A stretch of DNA of 64,000 nt from Vibrio sp. 14G-20 (GTDB lineage Bacteria > Pseudomonadota > Gammaproteobacteria > Enterobacterales > Vibrionaceae). The notes beneath the pieces are model-generated. The model had not been told where the DNA came from, made no database searches, and was given only the letters and a program-made list of their open reading frames with translations. The DNA lies in contig NZ_JAPHPW010000010.1 of NCBI RefSeq assembly GCF_026241515.1, forward strand, positions 62,001 to 126,000. The letters run 5' to 3'. The position numbers and the translations under genes are program-made. Shown one piece after another: positions 37,099-46,304 of the stretch; positions within the stretch are counted from its first letter, which is position 1; each line of letters starts with the position of its first letter.

Positions 37099-37122
37099 AA
37101 GCCCCTGATTCAGGGGCTTTGT
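37099..37122. terminator. Terminator shared by convergent genes
   Basis: Perfect 10-bp stem (AAGCCCCTGA with TCAGGGGCTT, one-base loop). It sits after the 95-residue ORF and just beyond the stop of the broken minus-strand gene. Confidence 0.8.
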
Positions 37123-37125
37123 TTA

Positions 37126-37478
37126 TTATGGTAGGGATAAATCTAACTCCAACTGTATTGGAATATCGAGTAAATCATTTGGGGCGCTCTCTGAGGAGGC
37201 TCCTGTATCAACTTTCTGAAGTGGGGTTATTGCTTCATCTTTCTTAGGTGTTTCATCATCGATTAACTCTAACTCTAACTCTAACTCTAATTGGTGCATC
37301 TGGTTTTATTATTGTTTCTACAACGTTTGTTGTCTTCACTATAGTAATAGAACTTTTTACACTACCAATACAACAGCTGCAGATAAAAATATGATTGCCT
37401 AGGCGGGTTTGATGCTGGTGGATGTTTCTGACACAAGTACATGTCAATCGTTTTAGCACCGTTTTTTTTGTGAGACAT
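37126..37478 (-). pseudogene. Broken or frame-shifting zinc-motif gene with a (TTAGAG)4 repeat
   Basis: On the minus strand three frames follow one another. An ATG at 37478 (MSHKK) runs into an A8 tract. Shifted by one base, a frame of 67 residues reads through LTCTCVRNIHQHQ and HIFICSCC, a Cys-rich zinc-like motif, to about 37300. Shifted by one more base, a 57-residue frame (own ATG at 37299) reads MHQLELELELELIDDE and ends IPIQLELDLSLP at a TAA next to the terminator. The last frame has convincing coding character. The frames meet at the A8 tract and around (TTAGAG)4, both slippage-prone. I read it as one gene with two frameshifts, or two small overlapping genes. Confidence 0.5.
37264..37287. 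repeat. TAACTC hexamer repeat, four copies
   Basis: Four perfect tandem TAACTC units (TTAGAG on the minus strand) inside the broken gene, encoding Leu-Glu pairs in one frame and Arg-Val pairs in the other. Confidence 0.9.
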
Positions 37479-37528
37479 AGCTTAACATCATAATATGATG
37501 GCCAACTGAATTGCTGGTTATATAAATA

Positions 37529-37882
37529 TTATAGATCGGTATATTTTTTAGCTATTCCGTAGCTGCGTTCTATTGGGTATTTTTTTTCGTTAACTATTAG
37601 CTTTTTGTTGGCCGCTTCTACTAGGTCAATATTAAGCTTGTCAGATAGGCGAAGTAAGTAAAGAAAAACGTCAGCTAGCTCCTCCTCTGCGCGGTCTTTT
37701 TGTTTAATGGTCAGGTTTTTACTTTCTTCTTCAGTTAGCCACTGAAAAACTTCCACTAGCTCACCAGCTTCACCTGAAAGAGCCATAGATAGGTTCTTCG
37801 GTGAGTGAAATTTATCCCAATCACGGTCTTGTGCAAATGATGCGAGTTTGCTCGTTAGAGTCTTAAGCTCTTTGCTTTTCAT
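37529..37882 (-). CDS. MazG-like nucleotide pyrophosphohydrolase
   Basis: A 117-residue all-alpha NTP pyrophosphohydrolase. The metal-binding helices are visible: SGEAGELVEVFQWL (the ExxE pair) and EELADVFLYLLRLSDKL (the ExxD pair). Length and the WDKFHSPKNLSMAL start resemble the dCTPase/RS21-C6 branch. The family hydrolyses non-canonical or excess (d)NTPs to the monophosphate plus PPi. Its start overlaps the 3' end of the EVE-HNH gene by 20 bp, so the two are translationally coupled. That suggests a joint task, for example nucleotide depletion alongside DNA cleavage. Confidence 0.9.
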   Translation of the reverse strand: MKSKELKTLTSKLASFAQDRDWDKFHSPKNLSMALSGEAGELVEVFQWLTEEESKNLTIKQKDRAEEELADVFLYLLRLSDKLNIDLVEAANKKLIVNEKKYPIERSYGIAKKYTDL

Positions 37883-38711
37883 AAATATCCTTTAGTGCTT
37901 CAATTTTTAACCAAGGTCGTTTTCTATGAAGCATACGGTGGCAGTTAGAGCACACAATAGCTAGGTCGGAGAGTTTTGTTTCTTTGTTTTCCTCTCGGAG
38001 GCTAAGAGGATTTTTATGATGGCATTCTGCGAAACCATTACCTAGTTCGCCGTAGGTAGCCTCAAAGTCCATAGAACATATTTCACATTCCAGCTTGCCT
38101 GTTTCTTTAATTACTTGCTTTTTCTTTTGCTTAACGAGCTTTGCGCTTCTTTCTCTGGATTTATGAAGCCTCAGTATCGGTTTTCCTTCATAGCCAATCT
38201 CTAGTTCTTCAGCTTCTTGCTCTTCATCAAAGTCGTTAGTTATCTGTTCTAGCTTTTCAATAGAACTGGCTCTGGTGACTGAGCCTTGTGTACATGCTGA
38301 GTATCGAACTGCTTCGACAAACTCTTCGTTGAAAAACTCTGTACCGAAGTACACATTACCATCATGAACTTCGATGATGTCGAATTCAAAACGATGAGGG
38401 TAAATGTCATCAGGCCAAACTTCTGAAGATGATTGGAAGTAGCCTCTAGATACTTTACCTATAGTTATACTTTGAACTACACCGCGAAAGTTATGTAGCT
38501 GTTCTTTGCCAACACGTGAGAAGCCTTTTGGAGCTTTACCTTCAGCTTTAAGCCATGAGATAGAATATACAAAAGCAACAAAGTCACCTTCTTTGATCTC
38601 TGTAACGGTATCTTTTTTGCTTTCTTTTACCCCCCAAGTACCCTGATTTATACCAATAGGGAAATTAATTCGCGAATGTGGTTTATCTGATACGTATATA
38701 GCCCAGATCAT
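37863..38711 (-). CDS. EVE-HNH predicted modification-dependent endonuclease
   Basis: A 282-residue fusion. The N-terminal domain (about 1-150) is EVE/PUA-like: MIWAIYVSDK start, IKEGDFVAFVYSI and SITIGKVSRGYF, the layout used to read modified bases. A charged linker follows. The C-terminal HNH (about 210-275) has CEICSMDF, ECHHKNPLSL, LAIVCSNCHRMLHR: two CxxC pairs, the catalytic His-His and the final Asn-x-x-x-x-His. This pairing is typical of type IV-like restriction nucleases. It overlaps the mazG-like gene downstream. Confidence 0.88.
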   Translation of the reverse strand: MIWAIYVSDKPHSRINFPIGINQGTWGVKESKKDTVTEIKEGDFVAFVYSISWLKAEGKAPKGFSRVGKEQLHNFRGVVQSITIGKVSRGYFQSSSEVWPDDIYPHRFEFDIIEVHDGNVYFGTEFFNEEFVEAVRYSACTQGSVTRASSIEKLEQITNDFDEEQEAEELEIGYEGKPILRLHKSRERSAKLVKQKKKQVIKETGKLECEICSMDFEATYGELGNGFAECHHKNPLSLREENKETKLSDLAIVCSNCHRMLHRKRPWLKIEALKDIYEKQRA

Positions 38712-38781
38712 ATCTTAGCCTTATGAAAATAAAGAATTATCTCATAATAACGATAGAGGTAATAATTGGATATCTAATCGG

Positions 38782-40044
38782 TCACATAAGAACACATAGA
38801 CTTGAGATGTCGATTGTTGAGATAGAATCAAATTTTGTTTTCAAATTAAGTTCCTTACCATAACGTTCATATGTGATGGTGTCTTGGGAGTGACCAAGAA
38901 GTTCCGCAGCAATGAGGCTTGGGATTAGTGCATTCTTTAACTCATTAGCAAATGTATGTCTGAATGAATGAAAGTCGTGACCTTTTTTAAATCCAAGAGT
39001 TGTCTTAAATCGTCCAAACCATTTTGAAGCCGCTGTAGCATAACCGTCGCGCTCTAGATTTAACTCAGGAAACACTCTCTGTGATGCTAAGGATTTCACG
39101 TGAGCCACAAACCCCAACTCAATAAGCTTTGGATGTATAGGAATAGTTCTTGCCGCATTTGGTGTCTTGAGGCGCTTATCTGGTGTGCTTTTGTTAATCG
39201 AGAGGCACCAAATATCATCAACAAGCTTTATATCGCCTTTATACAGCTGACATAGCTCGTTAAGCCTAGCTCCTGTAAGTACTGCCAAAATCGGAAGCCA
39301 GTATTGGTAGGAATGATTAAACTTCCGGTGAGTGAATATTTGGTTATCAAAAATTTGCTTCAATTGCTGTGGACTATAAGCATTCTTCGCTGCACTTACT
39401 TTTACTTCTGCTTTAAACCTAAAGCCCTTAAAGGGGTTAACATCGGTGTATTCCATCTGAACGCACCATTCAAAAAATGATGAGCACTTTTGGATGTAGT
39501 CTTTAACACTGTTTGGTGAAATCACGGGTAGCTTCAGTGTTTGATTAAGTTTGATAGCTTGTATAGGGGAAAGGTCTTTAAATTGTTGATGCTTTTTTAT
39601 GTTAGCAGGCAATTGTATTAGCAATTGTCTGATGTCCTCTGCATCACTTCTCCGAATTGATGAGAGCTTCTGTCTATTCAGTAGGCGGAGTACTAAATGG
39701 CATTTTGCCACGGCACCAGTGATTGTTTTTTCTGAAACATAAGATGATTTGTACAGTTGATAACTAGATAGACATTGAAAGGGGGAGTCTTTACATGTGC
39801 TTTTCTGCTTTCTCGTAGAGTTAACAAGTTTGATTCTACGCTCTTCAAGGGTGAGTTTTGACTTGGTGATTTTCTGTCGGATCTCTAGCTCTAATTGTAA
39901 TGCTAAGATTTTAGCTTCTTGAAGACAGGAAGTTTTTAGACACCTCTTTATCTCAAAGCGATGTTCAAAAAGTGGCCTGTGGATAGCGGGGATCTGGAAT
40001 CTAAATGACCAAATTCCGTTTTTACTTAGAGTTAAATAGCGCAT
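38782..40044 (-). CDS. int: Tyrosine integrase 2 (ssrA-adjacent)
   Basis: A 420-residue phage/island integrase with an N-terminal SLxKNGIWSFRFQIP-type strand domain, a core-binding domain and a catalytic domain: LTGARLNELCQLY (Arg), HSFRHTF (His-x-x-Arg), LLGHSQD (His) and YERYGKE (Tyr). Its ATG lies only four bases from the right att repeat and about 100 bp from the end of ssrA, the standard place for the integrase that used that tmRNA gene. It is the best candidate for having inserted the element. Confidence 0.94.
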   Translation of the reverse strand: MRYLTLSKNGIWSFRFQIPAIHRPLFEHRFEIKRCLKTSCLQEAKILALQLELEIRQKITKSKLTLEERRIKLVNSTRKQKSTCKDSPFQCLSSYQLYKSSYVSEKTITGAVAKCHLVLRLLNRQKLSSIRRSDAEDIRQLLIQLPANIKKHQQFKDLSPIQAIKLNQTLKLPVISPNSVKDYIQKCSSFFEWCVQMEYTDVNPFKGFRFKAEVKVSAAKNAYSPQQLKQIFDNQIFTHRKFNHSYQYWLPILAVLTGARLNELCQLYKGDIKLVDDIWCLSINKSTPDKRLKTPNAARTIPIHPKLIELGFVAHVKSLASQRVFPELNLERDGYATAASKWFGRFKTTLGFKKGHDFHSFRHTFANELKNALIPSLIAAELLGHSQDTITYERYGKELNLKTKFDSISTIDISSLCVLM

Positions 40045-40047
40045 GTC

Positions 40048-40158
40048 TTAGTACCTACGTTCAGTACAAAACGGCTAAAACTAGATGTATAAATACAAAA
40101 AGGGCGATAACTCAATGAGTTACCGCCCTTTCCAAACGTTTGGTGGAGCTGGCGGGAG
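40048..40158. other. Right attachment repeat at the ssrA 3' end
   Basis: 111-bp partner of 27323-27433 (one mismatch). It covers the region downstream of ssrA, the ssrA terminator and the last 18 bases of ssrA. Distance between repeats is 12,725 bp, which sets the island length. Confidence 0.9.
40096..40131 (-). terminator. ssrA terminator
   Basis: Hairpin AAAGGGCG...CGCCCTTT with inner ACTCA/TGAGT pairs; on the minus strand it ends in TTTTTG. Directly behind ssrA; duplicated in the left att copy. Confidence 0.85.
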
Positions 40159-40507
40159 TTGAACCCGCGTCCAAAAATCATTCATCATTGGTACTACATG
40201 CTTAGTCGATCTTTAATTTCACCAGCAACCTGCGAACCGACACGCTAGTTAAAGGCTAACCTGAATTATAATTCGCGCTTTTCCTCTCAGGTGGGAGAAT
40301 CCGCGCTAGCTAGTTTGGGTTTGATCTCTTATTGGTCCCCGTCTTACGAGCGGAAGCTAGGGTAAGAGAGCTCTGAGCAGGTTATTAAGCTGCTAGTGCG
40401 TAGTTTTCGTCGTTTGCGACTATTTTTTTGCGGCTTTTAACGTGGCCAACCGCCCCACGGCATGCACCTCAGACTTCAAAATTCCTGTCGAATCCTAAAT
40501 CAGCCCC
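40141..40507 (-). ncRNA. ssrA: Transfer-messenger RNA (tmRNA)
   Basis: 367-nt tmRNA on the minus strand. The 5' end GGGGCTGATTTAGGATTC pairs with the 3' acceptor end GCCAGCTCCACCA. The T-arm GGTTCAACTCCCGCC is intact. The tag reading frame (about 40388-40417) gives ANDENYALAA followed by tandem TAA stops. It rescues stalled ribosomes with SmpB, whose gene lies just upstream at 40574. The 3' end is the integration target of the adjacent island; the integrated copy restores a complete gene. Confidence 0.97.
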
Positions 40508-40573
40508 AAGTGTTATTTGCATAGTACCAGAAAAGCTTTGCCTGTCTAGCACTGTGCGTTTAAGTGCTTAAAA

Positions 40574-41059
40574 TTAACGCAAATTACTCTTCATAATTCG
40601 TGCTTTATCTCTCGCCCAATCTTTTTCTTTCATATCAGTACGTTTATCGTGCAGCTTTTTACCTTTCGCTACGCCAACTTTAATCTTCGCCCAAGAGCGA
40701 GACCAGTAAAGTGCGGTTGCGACAAGTGTCATGCCTTCACGGTTAATACGACCGATAAGGTTATCGAGTTCTTTTCTCGACATCAGGAGTTTACGGATAC
40801 GCGTTGGGTTCGCCACGATATGAGTACTCGCTTGAGTAAGCGGAGTGATCGTCATACCACTAATGAATGCTTCGCCGTCTCGGATGTAGACGTAGCTTTC
40901 TGCGATATTGGTTTTGCCTTCACGTAGGGATTTTACTTCCCAGCCTTGTAGCTCAAGCCCCGCTTCTATCTCATCATCGATGAAATATTCGTGGCGAGCT
41001 TTCTTATTAAGCGCAATGGTATTACTACCGGCTTTTGATTTTGATTTATTCTTTGCCAT
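40574..41059 (-). CDS. smpB: SsrA-binding protein SmpB
   Basis: 161 residues from the ATG at 41059 ([20 protein letters not shown]); a further upstream ATG gives an implausible extension. SmpB binds the tRNA-like domain of tmRNA and is essential for trans-translation. Family motifs are [35 protein letters not shown] and the basic tail with KLHDKR. ssrA follows 67 bp downstream on the same strand, the usual pair. It is divergent from ratA. Confidence 0.97.
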   Translation of the reverse strand: MAKNKSKSKAGSNTIALNKKARHEYFIDDEIEAGLELQGWEVKSLREGKTNIAESYVYIRDGEAFISGMTITPLTQASTHIVANPTRIRKLLMSRKELDNLIGRINREGMTLVATALYWSRSWAKIKVGVAKGKKLHDKRTDMKEKDWARDKARIMKSNLR

Positions 41060-41178
41060 AATGGCCTCATTATACGGATTGCACCCTAGTTGGGGAATCC
41101 TTTTTATTTGCGCTCTGGCCCAATACAATTAAAATTGCAGTTTGTGTTAATGTAACGCTGTCTTTAACAGGAGTCTAT

Positions 41179-41607
41179 ATGCCAAAGGTTACTCGTTCAG
41201 CATTAGTGTCGTTTAGTGCCGACCAGATGTTCAGCTTGGTCAATGATGTTGCTCGTTATCACGAGTTTTTGCCAGGGTGTTCTGGTTCACGTGTGATCGA
41301 ATCTTCAGATTCAACTATGGTGGCTTCGGTTGATGTCTCTAAAGCTGGTATCAGCAAAACATTTACTACGTCGAACCGTTTAGCGGAAGGCGCTGAAATT
41401 TTGATGGAGCTGGTGGACGGCCCGTTCAAGAAGCTGCAAGGCGGTTGGTATTTTACTCCGCTTGACGATCAAGCGTGCAAGGTTGAGCTTAAGTTGGAGT
41501 TTGAATTTTCTAGCCGAATGATTGAAATGGCTTTTGGTAAGATTTTCAATGAACTGACAAGCAATATGGTCAGTGCTTTTACTCAACGAGCGAAACAGGT
41601 TTACTAA
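41179..41607 (+). CDS. ratA: Ubiquinone-binding/ribosome-associated RatA (START domain)
   Basis: A 142-residue START/coenzyme Q-binding family protein. E. coli RatA was described as a 50S-binding toxin, while orthologues (Coq10-like) bind ubiquinone. MPKVTRSALVSFSADQMFSLVNDVARYHEFLPGC-type start and the WYFTPLD and FEFSSRMIEMAFG segments match. It has GGAG before the ATG. rnfH begins three bases after its stop, the conserved ratA-ratB pair. Confidence 0.93.
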   Translation: MPKVTRSALVSFSADQMFSLVNDVARYHEFLPGCSGSRVIESSDSTMVASVDVSKAGISKTFTTSNRLAEGAEILMELVDGPFKKLQGGWYFTPLDDQACKVELKLEFEFSSRMIEMAFGKIFNELTSNMVSAFTQRAKQVY

Positions 41608-41610
41608 GCC

Positions 41611-41922
41611 ATGACTATTGAATCAGATATGATCCACGTAGAAGTTGTGTTCGCGCTTCCGCACGAGCAGCGTGTGTTTACCTTAGTGATAAATAAGAAC
41701 GCGACCGTTGAAGAAATTATTGCGCAGTCTGGTGTTTTAGAGTTGTATCCAGAAATCGACTTGGCGAAAAATAAAGTTGGCGTATACAGCCGCAACGTTA
41801 AGTTAGATGCAACCGTTCGAGATAAAGATCGTATCGAAATTTATCGAGCACTATTGGCTGATCCAAAAGAGATTCGCCGTAAGCGTGCTGAACAAGCAAA
41901 AGCGGCTGCTGCTAAGTCGTAA
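41611..41922 (+). CDS. rnfH: RnfH/RatB family ubiquitin-fold protein
   Basis: A 103-residue beta-grasp protein of the RnfH (RatB) family. [15 protein letters not shown] begins the beta-grasp, followed by [22 protein letters not shown] and a basic tail [14 protein letters not shown]. The function is uncertain; it is always paired with ratA. The ATG at 41611 overlaps no other frame, and an ATG at 41629 is also possible. Confidence 0.92.
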   Translation: MTIESDMIHVEVVFALPHEQRVFTLVINKNATVEEIIAQSGVLELYPEIDLAKNKVGVYSRNVKLDATVRDKDRIEIYRALLADPKEIRRKRAEQAKAAAAKS

Positions 41923-41948
41923 TACCAAACAAATTTAAGTAATAAGAG

Positions 41949-41973
41949 AGCTCGCCACATTGGCGAGTTTTTT
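41949..41973 (+). terminator. ratA-rnfH terminator
   Basis: Perfect 7-bp stem (CTCGCCA with TGGCGAG) followed by TTTTTT. Confidence 0.85.
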
Positions 41974-42017
41974 GTGCCTGTTGGTTAGGCAACGCAGATA
42001 ATTTGTTAGCAGATATT

Positions 42018-42052
42018 AAAAAGCCTGCTCGTGTGAAGTGAGCAGGCTTTTG
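42018..42052. terminator. Terminator upstream of the bamE stop
   Basis: 12-bp stem (AAAAGCCTGCTC with GAGCAGGCTTTT). It lies between convergent genes and mainly serves bamE. Confidence 0.8.
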
Positions 42053-42094
42053 CGATTCTTGCTTTGTCGACGGGAAAGCTTCGTTGGTTGAAAG

Positions 42095-42454
42095 CTAGCG
42101 AAGGCTTTCGAAGAACTCATCACTGGCTTCAAAATCACCGTTGATCGTTACTAGAGTGCCTGTGGCATCAAAGTTAACGACTAGGTTTTTCTGAATAGGG
42201 TCTTCATGGCCTTTTTGGTGGTGGTAAATGTAATACCACGTATCTGGGTAGCCGTTTTCGATAAGCATTGGTGAGCCCATAACGTAACGAACTTGTGTTT
42301 TTGTCATGCCAAACTTGAGCTGATCGACAGCTTCTTGTTCAACATAGTTACCCTGATTGATGTCAATTCGATAAACCAACTTCTCTAGTAGAGAGCAACC
42401 GGTCAACATTGTTAGTGCAAGTGGAACTGCAACTAACCACTTTTTAATTCGCAT
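42095..42454 (-). CDS. bamE: Outer-membrane assembly lipoprotein BamE
   Basis: 119 residues from the ATG at 42454; upstream in-frame ATGs would put 42 extra residues before the signal peptide. A lipoprotein signal ([20 protein letters not shown], Cys20) is followed by the SmpA/OmlA fold with [26 protein letters not shown] and WYYIYHH. BamE is the small stabilising subunit of the beta-barrel assembly machine in the outer membrane. recN lies upstream on the same strand, a conserved neighbourhood. Confidence 0.95.
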   Translation of the reverse strand: MRIKKWLVAVPLALTMLTGCSLLEKLVYRIDINQGNYVEQEAVDQLKFGMTKTQVRYVMGSPMLIENGYPDTWYYIYHHQKGHEDPIQKNLVVNFDATGTLVTINGDFEASDEFFESLR

Positions 42455-42621
42455 AGTTTGAGATCTTTCTTCGCTAAAATACTGCCTGATAATAAACAAG
42501 CTCCAGCAAGAAGTAAAAAGCTCCTTGCGCTTTGAGCTTGTTATGACTGGCAATTTTGAATTAAGTTGCAAAATTGCCAAGAATTTTCGGTAAATTATCA
42601 GAAAGTTGCCGAATATGTAAC

Positions 42622-44286
42622 CTAAGCTGCGATTAATAACTCTTTTGCGTTGGCAAGCGTCGATTCGGTAATCTGGCTGCCACCAAGCAGTCGAGCAAGC
42701 TCTGAGACGCGTTGTTGCTCATCAAGCGTGTGCATTTGGGTCTCAGTCTTACCTGATTTCGTGTTCTTCGCGACAAATAGCTGTTGGTGACCGCAACCGG
42801 CAACTTGAGGTAAGTGCGTCACACACATTACTTGTGTCGATTCGCCCAGCTTACGTAGCATTTTTCCGACAACCGCTGCTGTTGGCCCACTGATACCCAC
42901 ATCGACTTCATCGAAAATCAGGCTTGGTGTATCCACTTTTTGCGCTGTGATGACCTGAATCGCTAACGAGATTCGTGATAGCTCACCACCTGAGGCCACT
43001 TTAGCAATCGGCTGCATTGGTTGACCTGGGTTGGTCGAAACAATGAAGGTCACGTTATCCATACCCAATGGAGAAGGGTGTGTATTGGTGTTATTCACCT
43101 CAATGGCAAACTGCGCTTTTTCCATGCTGAGTTCGTGCATGCTTTGCGTGATCAGCTTGTTTAGCTCTTTTGCGTAACGAGTTCGAGATTTATGAAGCTT
43201 CTCTGATTTAGCAACGAACGATTGGTATTGGTTTTCTACCTCGTTTGCTAATTCTTCCAACTTTTCATCGGAACAATCAAGTGCTTCAACTTGTTGTAGT
43301 AAGTCTTGATGGTGCTTATAAAGCTCTTCAGGTAACACGTGGTGTTTACGAGAAATCGACATCACTTTAGAGAAACGCTCTTCAACGTAAGCCATACGAC
43401 CCGGATCGACATCAATGCTGTCTAGGTATGTTCTTAATTCGTTATTGGTCTCTTCAATCTGAATAATGGCTTCAGACAGTAAACTCGGTAATTCAGCCAA
43501 TCTTTCATCAAGCTCAGCTAACTGAATCAGGGAGTTATTGGCCGATTGCAGAATACCAAGCGCATTAACTTCTTCGCCTTCATAAATAAGCTCGATAGCT
43601 TGCTGACAGGTTGTGGCCAGTTCTCCGCTATTGGAGAGGCGCTTATGCTCTTGTTCGAGGTCTTCATATTCTTCCTCCCCAATAGACAGCTCATTTAACT
43701 CTTTGATTTGGTATTCAAGAAGTTGTTTTTGAGCTTGGTTTTGCTGGCTATTTTCACGTAACTCTTTTAAGTGGTTATCGGCTTGTCGCCATGACTGGTA
43801 AGCATTACGTGTCGATTTCAATAGGTTCAAGTGGCCTGCATATTGATCAAGCATCGCCATTTGGTAATCGCTTTTCATCAACTGGTGATGCGCGTGTTGA
43901 CCATGGATGTTGATCAGCAGTTGTCCTAGTGATTTCAATTGCGAAAGAGGGACAGGGCTACCGTTGATGAATGCACGAGAACGACCTTCTTTTGAGATGG
44001 TTCTGCGCAGGATGCACTCACTGCCATCAAGTAGTTCGTTGTCTTCTAACCAGCGGGTAGCATGCAGATTGTTCTCAAGTAAAAAAGCGGCACTGACCTC
44101 GGTTTTCTCTTCACCTTGTCGAACCATTCCTGCATCGGATCTTCCTCCAAGGCATAAGCCTAAAGCATCGATCGCGATAGATTTACCCGCACCAGTTTCC
44201 CCGGTGATTGTTGTCATGCCTTTAGAGAGTTCTAGCTGTAAAGACTTAACAATAGCGAAATTATTAACACTTAGATGAGCCAGCAT
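42622..44286 (-). CDS. recN: DNA repair ATPase RecN
   Basis: A 554-residue SMC-like repair protein recruited to double-strand breaks. The N-terminal Walker [11 protein letters not shown], the long coiled coils (about 150-370), the ABC signature [12 protein letters not shown] and Walker [15 protein letters not shown] are all present. Two LexA boxes upstream place it under SOS control, as in E. coli. Length is normal. Confidence 0.97.
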   Translation of the reverse strand: MLAHLSVNNFAIVKSLQLELSKGMTTITGETGAGKSIAIDALGLCLGGRSDAGMVRQGEEKTEVSAAFLLENNLHATRWLEDNELLDGSECILRRTISKEGRSRAFINGSPVPLSQLKSLGQLLINIHGQHAHHQLMKSDYQMAMLDQYAGHLNLLKSTRNAYQSWRQADNHLKELRENSQQNQAQKQLLEYQIKELNELSIGEEEYEDLEQEHKRLSNSGELATTCQQAIELIYEGEEVNALGILQSANNSLIQLAELDERLAELPSLLSEAIIQIEETNNELRTYLDSIDVDPGRMAYVEERFSKVMSISRKHHVLPEELYKHHQDLLQQVEALDCSDEKLEELANEVENQYQSFVAKSEKLHKSRTRYAKELNKLITQSMHELSMEKAQFAIEVNNTNTHPSPLGMDNVTFIVSTNPGQPMQPIAKVASGGELSRISLAIQVITAQKVDTPSLIFDEVDVGISGPTAAVVGKMLRKLGESTQVMCVTHLPQVAGCGHQQLFVAKNTKSGKTETQMHTLDEQQRVSELARLLGGSQITESTLANAKELLIAA

Positions 44287-44312
44287 TTTTATTTACCTGT
44301 ATAACTGAACAA

Positions 44313-44332
44313 TACTGTATATAAGCTCAGTA
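44313..44332. promoter_or_regulatory. LexA (SOS) box 1 of recN
   Basis: TACTGTATATAAGCTCAGTA: CTG-N10-CAG with flanking TA, about 27 bp upstream of the recN start codon. Confidence 0.9.
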
Positions 44333-44334
44333 TA

Positions 44335-44354
44335 TACTGTTTCTTTATACAGTA
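44335..44354. promoter_or_regulatory. LexA (SOS) box 2 of recN
   Basis: TACTGTTTCTTTATACAGTA: perfect TACTGT/ACAGTA ends with N10 spacing, two bases from box 1. Paired operators imply tight repression. Confidence 0.92.
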
Positions 44355-44423
44355 AAGTCGGCAGGTGAAATTTTTTTGTGATAGCTCTCAGAATTGAGGT
44401 TGTCTGTAGATCACTGAAACTGC

Positions 44424-44476
44424 TATAGATTCCCAATTCAGTCGTTCCTCCCTCTTGGGAATGACGATGTGATGGA
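44424..44476. repeat. Short palindromic repeat related to 9825-9860
   Basis: GATTCCCAATTC...TTGGGAATGACGATG forms a hairpin and aligns with the hairpin GATTCCAGATATC...TGGAATGACGATC at 9825-9860. Non-coding, in the recN-nadK gap. Confidence 0.5.
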
Positions 44477-44513
44477 TTGGCGTGAAGATAGAGGTGGCGG
44501 GCTTTTGTTAGGC

Positions 44514-44545
44514 AATAAAAAAGGCTGACGAATACGTCAGCCTTT
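44514..44545 (-). terminator. nadK terminator
   Basis: 11-bp stem (AAAGGCTGACG with CGTCAGCCTTT); on the minus strand a T-run follows. Confidence 0.88.
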
Positions 44546-44578
44546 CAAGTTTTCGGTTATTACTGGAGCTTTTATTTT

Positions 44579-45463
44579 TTAGAACAGCTTACTCGACCAG
44601 CCTAGTTTGTTACGTAGAACGTGGTAGTAGTTGTAGTCTTTAGGGTGAATCAGCTTGAGCACATTAGGGCTTTGGTAAATATGGATCTCGTCGCCAGGAG
44701 AAACCGGTAGAGAGATTTGGCCATCGCAGCTAACTTCCTGTGTACCGCGGTTATCAGGCGATACGATCAGCTTGATACGACGCTTTCCATCTACCACAAG
44801 TGGGCGGCTTGAAAGGGTGTGCGGAAACATTGGCACTAGTGAGATAGCATTTAGGCTAGATGACAAGATAGGGCCGCCGCCAGAAAGCGAGTAGGCGGTA
44901 GAACCTGTCGGTGTTGAGACGATCAAGCCATCAGAGCGCTGTGAGAACGCAAAGCTGTCATCGATATACACTTCAAACTCGATCATGTGCGCGACTTGAC
45001 CTGGGTGAAGTACGGCTTCATTGAGTGCGGCGTTGTGGCTTTTTATTTGGCCATGACGATGAATCTCTGTTTCGAGTAGGAATCGTTCTTCTTCCATGAA
45101 CTCACCTTTGAGTACATCGATAAGTGCACTTTGGAAGTTTTCAGGGTTAAGATCGGTTAGGAAGCCAAGGTTTCCTCGGTTCACACCGATGACTGAAATA
45201 TTGAAACGCGACAATATTCTAGCCGCACCGAGCATATTTCCGTCACCACCCACAACAATTGCGAGATCGGCGCGTTTACCTAACTCAATCAGGCTAGAAA
45301 AATGTTCTTGTGGGATATCGTCCAAAATACTGGAGAGCCTATCATCAACAAACACTTGATAACCCTCAGTACTTAACCACTGATAGAGCTCTCTATGAGT
45401 CTGAATTGCTTGCTGATCTCGAGGTTTACCAATAATAGCGATGACTTCAAATGGCTTTTTCAT
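44579..45463 (-). CDS. nadK: NAD kinase
   Basis: A 294-residue NAD kinase that makes NADP+ from NAD+ and ATP. The [11 protein letters not shown] motif (Asp of GGDG is the catalytic base), [13 protein letters not shown], the NE-A-V segment [10 protein letters not shown], and [27 protein letters not shown] motif are intact. Length matches E. coli NadK (292). It is divergent from grpE, separated by about 140 bp. Confidence 0.97.
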   Translation of the reverse strand: MKKPFEVIAIIGKPRDQQAIQTHRELYQWLSTEGYQVFVDDRLSSILDDIPQEHFSSLIELGKRADLAIVVGGDGNMLGAARILSRFNISVIGVNRGNLGFLTDLNPENFQSALIDVLKGEFMEEERFLLETEIHRHGQIKSHNAALNEAVLHPGQVAHMIEFEVYIDDSFAFSQRSDGLIVSTPTGSTAYSLSGGGPILSSSLNAISLVPMFPHTLSSRPLVVDGKRRIKLIVSPDNRGTQEVSCDGQISLPVSPGDEIHIYQSPNVLKLIHPKDYNYYHVLRNKLGWSSKLF

Positions 45464-45484
45464 AACGTTTCCAAACGAATTAGG

Positions 45485-45512
45485 CTTGAATCAAAATTCT
45501 TCATCCCCATAA
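45485..45512 (+). promoter_or_regulatory. Sigma-32 heat-shock promoter of grpE
   Basis: CTTGAA at 45485-45490 and CCCCATAA at 45505-45512, 14-bp spacing, match the RpoH consensus CTTGAAA / CCCCATNT. About 95 bp before the grpE start. Confidence 0.85.
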
Positions 45513-45606
45513 TAAAGGCAAGTTGAACGTCTATGCGAGTGTTTTATATCAATTTGAGGCGCAAACACGCCTGTCACTGGCATTGAAAACGAATTCTGGA
45601 GATATC

Positions 45607-46188
45607 ATGAGCAACGAAGAAAACAAAGTAACCGAAGAAGAACTAGATCAGATCATTGCTGAAGCTGAGAAAGTTGAAGAAGCTGAACTGAATGAAGACG
45701 CGGCTGATGAGCAGGAATCAAAAATTGCTCAACTGGAAGCGGCACTGCTTTCTAGTGAATCTAAAGTGAAAGAGCAGCAAGATACTGTTCTTCGCGCGAA
45801 AGCTGAAGTTGAAAACATGCGTCGCCGTAGTGAACAAGAAATTGATAAAGCGCGTAAATTCGCGCTAAACAAATTCGCTGAAGGCCTACTGCCTGTCATC
45901 GACAACCTAGAGCGTGCAATGCAAGCGGCAGACGCAGAAAACGAAGTGGTTAAGCCATTGTTTGAAGGTGTTGAGCTAACGCATAAAACATTCGTAGACA
46001 CTGTTGCTAAGTTTGGTCTTAAAGAGATCAACCCTGAAGGTGAAGTGTTCAACCCTGAATTCCACCAAGCGATGTCTATCCAAGAAAGCCCAGATCACGA
46101 ATCAAACACGGTTATGTTTGTGATGCAAAAAGGCTACGAACTAAACGGTCGTGTGGTTCGCCCAGCGATGGTTATGGTTGCTAAGTAA
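45607..46188 (+). CDS. grpE: Nucleotide exchange factor GrpE
   Basis: 193 residues from the ATG at 45607 ([14 protein letters not shown]), with GGAG upstream; the frame is open further upstream but a heat-shock promoter lies there. GrpE releases ADP from DnaK. An acidic N-terminal helix, the long coiled coil, [14 protein letters not shown] and the C-terminal beta domain [18 protein letters not shown] are present. dnaK and dnaJ lie 3.6 kb downstream, separated from grpE by a symporter and an alginate lyase gene. Confidence 0.97.
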   Translation: MSNEENKVTEEELDQIIAEAEKVEEAELNEDAADEQESKIAQLEAALLSSESKVKEQQDTVLRAKAEVENMRRRSEQEIDKARKFALNKFAEGLLPVIDNLERAMQAADAENEVVKPLFEGVELTHKTFVDTVAKFGLKEINPEGEVFNPEFHQAMSIQESPDHESNTVMFVMQKGYELNGRVVRPAMVMVAK

Positions 46189-46276
46189 TGACGTATTACG
46201 TTACCAAGTGATTGACTGGCGCATTGACTGACTCAGTCGCGGCGACAAAATAAATCACTGGTTTGCGTAAAATAAA

Positions 46277-46304
46277 AAAGAGAGGCATAGGCCTCTCTTT
46301 TTTT
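46277..46304 (+). terminator. grpE terminator
   Basis: 9-bp stem (AAGAGAGGC with GCCTCTCTT) followed by TTTTT. Confidence 0.9.

Noticed and set aside
37264..37287. CRISPR-like short repeat
   Set aside because: The hexamer units are contiguous with no spacers, and no cas genes are in the window.
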